17,639 bases of DNA from Clostridia bacterium (GTDB lineage Bacteria > Bacillota > Clostridia > Peptostreptococcales > Anaerovoracaceae), in the NCBI GenBank assembly GCA_024682015.1, contig JAIKZT010000106.1:1-17639 (forward strand), read 5' to 3'. A program made the translations under genes and the position numbers. Below are positions 1-14,084 of this stretch, in pieces. Each line of letters starts with the position of its first letter. The first letter of the stretch is position 1. The notes below the pieces were generated by a model. The model was given only the letters and a program-made list of their open reading frames with translations, was not told the origin of the DNA and did not search any database.

Positions 1-31
1 CAAATCAACAGGAATCCGCTATGGTATCAGC

Positions 32-283
32 ATGGAAGTGAAAAATGTGGGAGACGCAGTACGAGAAAGAATACTGGAGCTGTGCCGGATGCGCGGGATC
101 ACGATCAATAGGCTGAGCATGCTGTGCGGGCTCACGCAAAGCACGCTGAACAACATCGTGAGCGGGCGAAACAATAGCACGACGATCGCAACGATCAAGA
201 AGATCTGTGATGGCTTGGATATGAGCCTGGTGGAATTTTTCGATTCACCGCTGTTTTTGAACCTGCAGCAGGAGCTGGAATGA
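32..283 (+). CDS. Small XRE-family helix-turn-helix transcriptional regulator
   Basis: This encodes an 83-residue protein that is almost entirely one Cro/C1-type helix-turn-helix domain. Residues 24-46 form the HTH core (INRLSMLCGLTQSTLNNIVS, then GR). The following segment, TIATIKKICDGL, is the usual fourth helix, and DMSLVEFF is the typical end of the fold. Single-domain regulators of this kind are common in Clostridia and bind operator DNA, usually as dimers; the target is not evident here. No good Shine-Dalgarno sequence precedes the ATG at 32. The frame stays open to the window edge, so the real start could lie further left, although family members usually begin near this Met. The gene is co-oriented with the downstream toxin–antitoxin module and ends 68 bases before its promoter, so a regulatory link is possible but unproven. 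The domain call is secure; the role is not. Confidence 0.85.
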   Translation: MEVKNVGDAVRERILELCRMRGITINRLSMLCGLTQSTLNNIVSGRNNSTTIATIKKICDGLDMSLVEFFDSPLFLNLQQELE

Positions 284-351
284 GGTTGAAAAGTGCGATG
301 CAACGCCGGAATGGGCGCCTTTCGCAGTTTGCAAATTATTCCATATTTCAC

Positions 352-379
352 TTGACATTGGCATCCGTTTTCGTATAAT
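352..379 (+). promoter_or_regulatory. Consensus sigma-A promoter of the repeat RNA
   Basis: A perfect -35 box TTGACA (352-357) and a perfect -10 box TATAAT (374-379) are separated by 16 bases. Transcription should begin near 386, where a 5' hairpin starts. A promoter this strong upstream of tandem repeats and a terminator fits the high antitoxin RNA dose that type III toxin–antitoxin systems need. The 68 bases between the HTH gene and this promoter show nothing else recognisable. Confidence 0.9.
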
Positions 380-420
380 GGTGTTGAAGGTGGATTTCGA
401 TCCGTCTTCCATCGCAAAAG

Positions 421-473
421 ATGACGTGTGACGGCTTTGACACGTCGTTAAAATAAAAATTGGCCGAGCGATG
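421..473 (+). repeat. Antitoxin repeat 1 (53 nt)
   Basis: First of two tandem direct repeats of 53 nt, starting ATGACGTGTGACGG and ending GGCCGAGCGATG. A 7-bp stem forms between 423-429 and 440-446. Its loop bases CGGCT (432-436) can pair with GGCCG (462-466), giving an H-type pseudoknot. The repeat differs from copy 2 at one base (T at 437). Confidence 0.93.
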
Positions 474-526
474 ATGACGTGTGACGGCTCTGACACGTCG
501 TTAAAATAAAAATTGGCCGAGCGATG
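474..526 (+). repeat. Antitoxin repeat 2 (53 nt)
   Basis: Second tandem copy, identical to the first except for C instead of T at 490. The equivalent stem is 476-482 with 493-499, and the loop CGGCT (485-489) can pair with GGCCG (515-519). The substitution falls in the loop, not the stem. It turns a possible G-U pair into G-C in the alternative loop pairing GCTC/GAGC. Confidence 0.93.
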
Positions 527-533
527 AAAGAGG

Positions 534-565
534 CGGTAGGGCGACCTTAGCCCTACCGTTTTTTT
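534..565 (+). terminator. Intrinsic terminator between antitoxin RNA and toxin gene
   Basis: A perfect 9-bp GC-rich stem (CGGTAGGGC at 534-542 with GCCCTACCG at 550-558) with a 7-base loop is followed by seven T residues (559-565). In characterised type III systems a terminator at this position allows only limited read-through into the toxin gene, so that RNA exceeds protein. The toxin ATG lies 29 bases further on, with no second promoter visible. Confidence 0.95.
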
Positions 566-594
566 AGAGGCAAGAAAGGATTTTTATAACATTT

Positions 595-1089
595 ATGGAA
601 TTATATTTTAATTTATGCATACTCTCAGCCGAATTTTATAAAGCCTATCCCGAAGAAAAGTATCCAGAAATACTGAGAAAAGATTTACGTCCATATACTT
701 GCCTTGTCATAGAATCGGCTTATGATTTCTCTATATGCATACCATTTCGATCTGAAATGCACCACAAAAACGGATATAAGTTTAGAAAAAGCAAGCGTTC
801 ACGCAATCACCAGTCCGGATTGGATTACAGCAAGATAGTCATTATCAAGGACAGGCAGTTTATATGTGCATCTCCCGCAATTGTTGATAAGGACGAGTAT
901 GTGGAAATGGTCTCTAATATCGAAAGAATCGCACGGGAAGCCCAGAACTATATCAGCACATATACGAACCATGTTTCTGGAGCGAAGACATTGGATGTAA
1001 ATGAATTCAGGCTGCGATACAATTGCTCGACCCTCCCCTATTTTCATCATGAACTAGGGCTGCAGGGCGATTCCGCGGGCACATCGTAA
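595..1089 (+). CDS. Putative type III toxin–antitoxin toxin, ToxN/CptN/TenpN-like endoribonuclease
   Basis: The 164-residue product looks like the endoribonuclease toxin of a type III system. These toxins cut mRNAs and their own precursor antitoxin RNA and are held inactive by the repeat RNAs. The segment RPYTCLVIE then DFSICIPFRSEMHHK (residues 32-58) matches the core beta-strands and active-site loop of the family; in ToxN the corresponding stretch carries catalytic Thr/Ser and Lys. GLDYSKIVIIKD (75-86) is a second family-like motif, and residues 95-125 look helical. Length fits the family (about 150-200). The upstream repeats and terminator support the call independently. The Shine-Dalgarno AAAGGA (575-580) sits 14 bases before the ATG, which is long and suggests weak translation. 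An in-frame TAG at 565-567 excludes an earlier start. The gene is visibly AT-richer than the ribosomal genes beside it, suggesting horizontal transfer. I cannot decide between CptN and TenpN subfamilies. Confidence 0.85.
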   Translation: MELYFNLCILSAEFYKAYPEEKYPEILRKDLRPYTCLVIESAYDFSICIPFRSEMHHKNGYKFRKSKRSRNHQSGLDYSKIVIIKDRQFICASPAIVDKDEYVEMVSNIERIAREAQNYISTYTNHVSGAKTLDVNEFRLRYNCSTLPYFHHELGLQGDSAGTS

Positions 1090-1111
1090 CCACCTTGCTA
1101 ATCACTGCACG

Positions 1112-1137
1112 AAAAAAGAGAGCTCCGAAGAGCTCTC
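1112..1137 (-). terminator. Terminator of the str cluster after tuf
   Basis: On the minus strand a perfect 8-bp stem GAGAGCTC/GAGCTCTC closes on a UUCG tetraloop and is followed by six U residues (A-run at 1112-1117). It ends the long ribosomal transcript. On the plus strand the same stem is followed by CTTTATTTT, so it may also stop transcripts leaving the toxin gene; the two genes converge here. Confidence 0.93.
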
Positions 1138-1171
1138 CTTTATTTTGCGTTAAACGCTCTGAGATTCGAAA

Positions 1172-2371
<1,200 letters not shown>

Positions 2372-2420
2372 TTTAACTTCTCCTTTTCACGTGATTTGGT
2401 TTATAAAATTGCAATTTTGG

Positions 2421-4484
2421 TTACTTGTTGATCTTGTCCAGCAGGTTGTCGGGCAGCTTCTCGAAATGATCCATCTGCATGACGTACGTGCCTCTTCCCT
2501 GGGTCTTGGACCGCAGATCGGTGGCATAGCCGAACATTTCGGAGAGGGGTACCATGGCATCCACGGTGGCCGCGCCGTTGCGGATGTCCGTTCCCTCGAT
2601 CCGGCCTCTTCTGGAACTGATGTCGCCGATGACGTCGCCCATGTATTCCTCCGGCGCCGTAACTTCCACCTTGAAGATGGGTTCCAGCAGGATCGGAGAA
2701 CCCTTGGCCGCGGCTTCGCGGAAGGCCATGGAAGCGGCGATCTTGAACGCCATTTCCGAAGAGTCCACTTCGTGATAGGAACCGTCGAACAGCTCGCATC
2801 CGACGTCTACCACCTGGTAGCCCGCCAGCGGGCCGGTCTCCATCGCTTCGCGGATGCCTTCGTCGATCTTGGGGATGAATTCCTTGGGAATCGCGCCGCC
2901 CACGATCTTGTTGACGAATTCGTAGCCCTCGCCGGGCTGCCGCGGATACAGACGGATCTTGACATGGCCGTACTGGCCGTGCCCGCCGGACTGCTTGGCG
3001 TACTTGTTGTCGACGATGGCTTCCTTCGTGATGGTTTCCTTGTAGGAGACCTGGGGCTTGCCCACGTTGGCCTCTACCTTGAACTCACGGAGCAGTCTGT
3101 CGACGATGATCTCCAGATGGAGCTCGCCCATGCCCGCGATGATCGTCTGACCCGTATCGGGGTCGGTGTAGGTCTTGAAGGTGGGATCTTCCTCCGCGAG
3201 TTTCGCGAGGGCGATGCCCATCTTCTCCTGGCCGGCCTTCGTCTTGGGCTCGATGGCAATCTGGATGACGGGATCGGGGAATTCCATGGATTCCAGAATG
3301 ATGGGGTGTTTCTCGTCGCACAGGGTGTCGCCGGTCGTCGTGTCCTTTAAGCCCACGGCAGCGGCGATATCGCCGGAATAGACCATTTCGATGTCTTCCC
3401 TGTGGTTGGCGTGCATCTGCAGAATGCGGCCGATGCGTTCCTTCTTCCCCTTGGTGGAGTTATACACGTAGGAGCCGCTCGCCAGCGTGCCAGAGTAGAC
3501 CCTGAAGAACGCCAGCTTGCCGACGTAGGGATCTGCCACGATCTTGAACGCGAGCGCGGAGAACGGTCCCTTGTCGTCCGCGGGACGCTCCGCTTCCTTT
3601 TCCAGTCTGGGAATGACGCCCTTGATGGGCGGGATGTCCAGCGGGGAAGGCATGTAGTCCACCACGGCGTCCAGCATCAGTTGAACACCCTTGTTCTTGT
3701 AGGCTGACCCGCACAGCACGGGAACCATCTTGTTGGCGATGGTCTGCTGGCGGATGGTGCGCTTGATCTCTTCCGTGGTGAGCTCTTCGCCCTCCAGGTA
3801 CTTCATCATGAGCTCTTCGTCGCACTCCGCTACGGATTCCAGCATCTTCTGCCGATACTCATCCGCGAGGTCTGCCATGTCCGCGGGGATGTCCTGCTCT
3901 TCGATGACGGTGCCGAGATCGTCTTCGTAGATCTCCGCTTTCATCTTGATCAGGTCGATGATGCCCCGGAACGTGCTCTCCACACCGATGGGCAGCTGCA
4001 CTGCCACGGCATTGGCCTTCAGCCTGTCGCGGATCATGTCCAGCACGTGGTAGAAGTCCGCGCCCGTGATGTCCATCTTGTTGACGAAGATCATCCTGGG
4101 CACCCCGTACTTCTCCGCCTGCCGCCAGACGGTCTCGGACTGAGGTTCAACGCCTCCCTTGGCGCACAGGACTGTTACAGCGCCGTCGAGCACGCGCAGG
4201 GACCGCTCCACCTCGACCGTGAAGTCGACGTGGCCCGGTGTGTCGATAATGTTGATTCTTGTGTTTTTCCACTGAGCGGTCGTAGCAGCAGAAGTGATCG
4301 TAATGCCTCTTTCCTGCTCCTGGACCATATAGTCCATTACGGCTGCGCCTTCGTGGGTTTCGCCCATTTTATGGGTCTTGCCAGTATAGAACAGTATGCG
4401 CTCGGTGGTCGTCGTCTTACCGGCGTCGATGTGAGCCATGATGCCGATATTACGCGTGTTTTCCAGCGAAAATTGTCTGGGCAT
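2421..4484 (-). CDS. fusA: Elongation factor G
   Basis: The 687-residue translocase GTPase moves tRNAs and mRNA through the ribosome after peptide-bond formation and also acts with ribosome recycling factor. The G domain shows AHIDAGKTTTTE (17-28), RGITI (59-63), DTPGH (81-85) and NKMD (135-138). The later domains are intact, including the GGHGQYGHV stretch of domain IV and the C-terminal GRGTYVMQMDHFEKLP. The length is close to the usual 690-700. The start is fixed by the excellent Shine-Dalgarno AAAGGAGGAG just upstream of the ATG. It sits between rpsG (53-base gap) and tuf (49-base gap), the standard str-operon order. Nothing is missing or broken. Confidence 0.99.
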   Translation of the reverse strand: MPRQFSLENTRNIGIMAHIDAGKTTTTERILFYTGKTHKMGETHEGAAVMDYMVQEQERGITITSAATTAQWKNTRINIIDTPGHVDFTVEVERSLRVLDGAVTVLCAKGGVEPQSETVWRQAEKYGVPRMIFVNKMDITGADFYHVLDMIRDRLKANAVAVQLPIGVESTFRGIIDLIKMKAEIYEDDLGTVIEEQDIPADMADLADEYRQKMLESVAECDEELMMKYLEGEELTTEEIKRTIRQQTIANKMVPVLCGSAYKNKGVQLMLDAVVDYMPSPLDIPPIKGVIPRLEKEAERPADDKGPFSALAFKIVADPYVGKLAFFRVYSGTLASGSYVYNSTKGKKERIGRILQMHANHREDIEMVYSGDIAAAVGLKDTTTGDTLCDEKHPIILESMEFPDPVIQIAIEPKTKAGQEKMGIALAKLAEEDPTFKTYTDPDTGQTIIAGMGELHLEIIVDRLLREFKVEANVGKPQVSYKETITKEAIVDNKYAKQSGGHGQYGHVKIRLYPRQPGEGYEFVNKIVGGAIPKEFIPKIDEGIREAMETGPLAGYQVVDVGCELFDGSYHEVDSSEMAFKIAASMAFREAAAKGSPILLEPIFKVEVTAPEEYMGDVIGDISSRRGRIEGTDIRNGAATVDAMVPLSEMFGYATDLRSKTQGRGTYVMQMDHFEKLPDNLLDKINK

Positions 4485-4537
4485 GTTCTCCTCCTTTCTG
4501 CTCGTTACCTGACAGCCTCACCAGTTGCTTCGCAGAA

Positions 4538-5008
4538 CTAGAATCTGTAGTGCGCGAATGCTCTGTTGGCTTCAGCCATCTTGTGCGTGTCGTCTTTCTT
4601 CTTGACGGAACCGCCGAGTCCGTTGGCGGCATCCATCAGCTCATTGGCGAGGCGCTGGGACATCGTCCGCTCGCCTCTGGCTCTCGTATACTTCGTGAGC
4701 CATCTCAGACCCAGGGTCTGTCTTCTTTCCGGTCTGACTTCGATGGGGACCTGGTAGTTCGCACCACCGATTCTTCTCGCTTTGACTTCGACCTGGGGCA
4801 TGATGTTGCTCATGGCCTTGTTGAAGACTTCCATGGGATCTTCGCCCGTCTTGGCCTTGATGGTCTCAAAAGCATCGTAGACGATCTTCTGTGCTACACC
4901 CTTCTTGCCGTCGAGCATGATGCTGTTGATGAGCTTCGCCACAACAACACTGCCGTAGACAGGATCGGGAAGCACTTCCCTCTTGGGGACGTTTCCACGT
5001 CTTGGCAC
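4538..5008 (-). CDS. rpsG: 30S ribosomal protein S7 (GTG start)
   Basis: The 156-residue primary binder of the 3' major domain of 16S rRNA nucleates head assembly of the small subunit. The protein begins MPRRGNVPKREVLPDPVYGS, the standard S7 N-terminus, and contains RRIGGANYQVPIEV followed by ERRQTLGLRWL. It ends with the conserved AFAHYRF. The frame stays open to an ATG at 5092, but the 28 extra residues do not belong to S7. The correct start is the GTG at 5006-5008, directly preceded by the Shine-Dalgarno AAGGAGG at about 5016-5022. It is followed by fusA after 53 bases. In other bacteria S7 represses translation of its own operon; the unusually long spacer to rpsL here could hold such control. 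Confidence 0.97.
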   Translation of the reverse strand: MPRRGNVPKREVLPDPVYGSVVVAKLINSIMLDGKKGVAQKIVYDAFETIKAKTGEDPMEVFNKAMSNIMPQVEVKARRIGGANYQVPIEVRPERRQTLGLRWLTKYTRARGERTMSQRLANELMDAANGLGGSVKKKDDTHKMAEANRAFAHYRF

Positions 5009-5162
5009 TTCACTTTCCTCCTTGCGTATGATGCGCAAATCATCGGTACTCGCAGCCGTTTGGGGGTGACCCCGCCAGCCGCGCGGTGCCATTATCTATA
5101 CGATAAGGGCACTCTATTTACCCGATATAAACAGTTATAACTTCGATTGCCGGTAAGGATCC
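5009..5162 (-). promoter_or_regulatory. rpsL–rpsG spacer with pre-Shine-Dalgarno hairpin
   Basis: This 154-base spacer is long for the cluster. On the minus strand, TTGCG and CGCAA (arms at plus positions 5034-5038 and 5022-5026) can pair across a 7-base loop; the second arm abuts and partly overlaps the rpsG Shine-Dalgarno. A GC-rich stretch further upstream includes GGGGTCACCCC. This could be a translational control site, for instance for S7 feedback, but no known leader family is recognised and no good promoter is seen. Confidence 0.4.
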
Positions 5163-5585
5163 TTACTTTTTCTTGGCCTTGGGCCTCTTGGCGCCGTACT
5201 TGGAACGGGCCTGGCCTCTGTTGGCGACGCCGGCGGTATCCAGCTTGCCTCTTACGATGTGGTAGCGGACACCGGGAAGATCCTTGACTCTGCCGCCTCT
5301 GATGAGGACGACGCTGTGCTCCTGCAGATTGTGGCCTTCACCGGGGATGTACGCGGTGACTTCAAGACCGTTGGTGAGACGGACACGGGCAACCTTTCTG
5401 AGCGCGGAGTTCGGCTTCTTCGGAGTGACTGTCTTAACGGAAGTGCAAACGCCTCTCTTCTGCGGCGACTTCGTGTCGGTCGGAACGCGCTTGATGCTGT
5501 TCATGCCTCTGAGCAGCGCCGGGGAGTTGGACTTCTTTTCGGACATAGTCCGGCCTTCTCTTACGAGTTGGTTAATGGTTGGCAT
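5163..5585 (-). CDS. rpsL: 30S ribosomal protein S12
   Basis: The 140-residue decoding-centre protein of the small subunit controls translational accuracy. Conserved blocks are TPKKPNSALRK (54-64), GEGHNLQEHSV (82-92) and GGRVKDLPGVRYH (97-109). Lys56, Lys57 and Lys101, the positions equivalent to those changed in streptomycin-resistant mutants, are all wild type. Asp102 is the position methylthiolated in many bacteria. The N-terminus MPTINQLVREGR and the length are typical of Clostridia. A Shine-Dalgarno AAAGGAG precedes the ATG at a good distance. The gene has its own promoter in the 121-base gap after rpoC. The small L7Ae-like gene often found between rpoC and rpsL in Bacilli is absent. 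Confidence 0.99.
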   Translation of the reverse strand: MPTINQLVREGRTMSEKKSNSPALLRGMNSIKRVPTDTKSPQKRGVCTSVKTVTPKKPNSALRKVARVRLTNGLEVTAYIPGEGHNLQEHSVVLIRGGRVKDLPGVRYHIVRGKLDTAGVANRGQARSKYGAKRPKAKKK

Positions 5586-5620
5586 TCAATTTCTCCTTTC
5601 TTCAAGATTTTGTATGCTTG

Positions 5621-5644
5621 CTGCCCGCGCTTTTGCGCAGGCAG
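5621..5644 (-). promoter_or_regulatory. GC-rich hairpin in the rpsL leader
   Basis: On the minus strand a 10-bp stem CTGCCTGCGC/GCGCGGGCAG with one G-U pair closes an AAAA loop. It lies about 20 bases after the expected start of the rpsL transcript. No U-run follows it, so it is not a standard terminator; it may stabilise or regulate the leader. Confidence 0.55.
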
Positions 5645-5666
5645 AATACAACAGCACAACAGAATT

Positions 5667-5696
5667 AGTGTACCATAAGGAAACGGTCTGTGTCAA
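5667..5696 (-). promoter_or_regulatory. Promoter for rpsL–rpsG–fusA–tuf
   Basis: On the minus strand TTGACA (plus 5691-5696) and TACACT (plus 5667-5672) are separated by 18 bases. The start should fall near 5660, about 75 bases before the rpsL ATG. It begins 10 bases past the rpoC stop, so the str genes can be expressed separately from rpoBC as well as by read-through. Confidence 0.75.
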
Positions 5697-5706
5697 AGGA
5701 TTTTCG

Positions 5707-9477
<3,771 letters not shown>

Positions 9478-9524
9478 GGTCTTTGCTTCCTTTCAACACC
9501 GGAGTGATACGGGATCGGGTCTGC

Positions 9525-13388
<3,864 letters not shown>

Positions 13389-13421
13389 TTAGGTTCCCTC
13401 CTTAAATATATGTTAAATTTA

Positions 13422-13479
13422 GAAAAAGGTCGGACTTTTTCCTGAACACGGAAAATTCCCGCATATGGGTCTCCGTGTT
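13422..13479 (-). promoter_or_regulatory. Structured 5' leader of rpoB
   Basis: Two hairpins lie between the rpoB promoter and the start codon. The first pairs AACACGGA (plus 13445-13452) with TCCGTGTT (13472-13479) and has a small inner CCC/GGG helix. The second pairs GAAAAAG (13422-13428) with CTTTTTC (13435-13441). They may affect mRNA stability or elongation; no known leader family is recognised. Confidence 0.5.
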
Positions 13480-13505
13480 TCGAAAACTATGCGTGGCAAT
13501 ATACT

Positions 13506-13534
13506 ATAATATCGCGCATTGTGCAAGCAGTCAA
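13506..13534 (-). promoter_or_regulatory. Internal promoter for rpoB–rpoC
   Basis: On the minus strand TTGACT (plus 13529-13534) and TATTAT (plus 13506-13511) are 17 bases apart, which is close to consensus. It lies after the rplL terminator and gives rpoBC expression independent of the ribosomal protein genes. Confidence 0.85.
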
Positions 13535-13580
13535 GCAGAATCTGCTCGCCGCGGGAAATTCCCCGCTTTTTGACCCCGCC

Positions 13581-13606
13581 AAAAAGACGGGCAAAAGGGA
13601 TGCCCG
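13581..13606 (-). terminator. Terminator/attenuator between rplL and rpoB
   Basis: On the minus strand CGGGCA and TGCCCG form a 6-bp stem around a 7-base loop, followed by TCTTTTT. It lies about 40 bases after the rplL stop. A modest stem of this kind is expected to be leaky, reducing transcription of rpoBC relative to the stalk proteins, as known for the rplL–rpoB junction in E. coli. Confidence 0.75.
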
Positions 13607-13644
13607 GTGTGGACAACCCTTTTTGTTCAATTGAACGGTCAGCC

Positions 13645-14007
13645 TTACTTCAGAACGACGGTAGCGCCGACTTCTTCCAGCTTGGCCTTGATCTCGCCAG
13701 CTTCGGCCTTGGAGGCAGCTTCCTTGAGGGTCTTGGGAGCGTTGTCTACCAGGTCCTTGGCTTCCTTCAGGCCCAGGCCGGTGATCTCGCGGACGACCTT
13801 GATGACCTTGATCTTCTCGGAGCCGATCGCTTCGAGGACCACGTCGAATTCGTCCTTCTCTTCTTCAGCGGGAGCGGCGGCTGCGCCGGCAACGGCTACG
13901 GGAGCTGCTGCGGAAACGCCGAACTCTTCTTCGCAAGCCTTGACCAGCTCGTTGAGTTCCAGAACTGTCATCGCTTTGATGGCTTCAATAATCTGTTCCT
14001 TAGTCAT
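13645..14007 (-). CDS. rplL: 50S ribosomal protein L7/L12
   Basis: The 120-residue stalk protein is present in several copies per ribosome and recruits translation GTPases. It has the three expected parts: an N-terminal dimerisation domain (residues 1-33, TKEQIIEAIKAMTVLELNEL), an Ala/Pro-rich hinge (about 33-48), and a C-terminal factor-binding domain with EKIKVIKVVREITGLGLKEA. It ends VGATVVLK, as is usual. AAGGAG lies just before the ATG. The gene follows rplJ after 77 bases, and both are governed by the L10 leader. A terminator and a new promoter separate it from rpoB. Confidence 0.99.
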   Translation of the reverse strand: MTKEQIIEAIKAMTVLELNELVKACEEEFGVSAAAPVAVAGAAAAPAEEEKDEFDVVLEAIGSEKIKVIKVVREITGLGLKEAKDLVDNAPKTLKEAASKAEAGEIKAKLEEVGATVVLK

Positions 14008-14084
14008 TTTATTTCTCCTTATTCAATTCTACTTTTCGAATGTGAGCGCAAAGGCTCTGTTATGATGTTCGCTTTAAACGGCGA

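Larger units (their letters stand above)
386..565 (+). ncRNA. Putative type III antitoxin RNA (ToxI/CptI-like), two-repeat precursor
   Basis: A transcript of about 180 nt is predicted between the promoter at 352-379 and the terminator at 534-565. It opens with a 10-bp hairpin: 386-395 pairs with 400-409, with two G-U wobbles and a UUCG loop at 396-399. Two 53-nt direct repeats (421-473 and 474-526) follow, then the terminator stem. No protein of meaningful length is encoded. The order promoter, tandem repeats, terminator, toxin gene is the defining architecture of type III toxin–antitoxin loci, in which the toxin cuts the precursor into single repeats that fold as pseudoknots and inhibit it. 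Here each repeat has a stem GACGUGU/ACACGUC whose loop can pair with the downstream GGCCG. A-rich tracts containing AAAAU occur in each repeat and resemble known ToxN cut sites. The exact ends and processing sites are inferred. Confidence 0.82.

Noticed and set aside
245..496. Minus-strand reading frame of 83 codons across the repeat region.
   Set aside because: It overlaps the HTH gene end, the promoter and the repeats, has no credible ribosome binding site and no family-like content.
421..509. Each 53-nt repeat contains an 11-codon reading frame starting ATGACGTGTGACGG and ending TAA, so the repeats might be duplicated small peptides (421-456 and 474-509).
   Set aside because: Neither has a Shine-Dalgarno sequence, the non-coding parts of the repeats are just as conserved, and the RNA-structure and type III architecture explain the repeats better.
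421..526. The tandem repeats as a CRISPR array.
   Set aside because: There are only two directly abutting units with no unique spacers and no cas genes nearby.
595..1089. The small plus-strand protein as a phage or restriction protein of unknown type.
   Set aside because: Its motifs and the upstream promoter–repeat–terminator arrangement fit a type III toxin more specifically; no phage or restriction genes are nearby.
5009..5092. A longer S7 starting at the upstream ATG (5092).
   Set aside because: The extra 28 residues are unlike S7, and the GTG at 5008 has an excellent Shine-Dalgarno and the family N-terminus.
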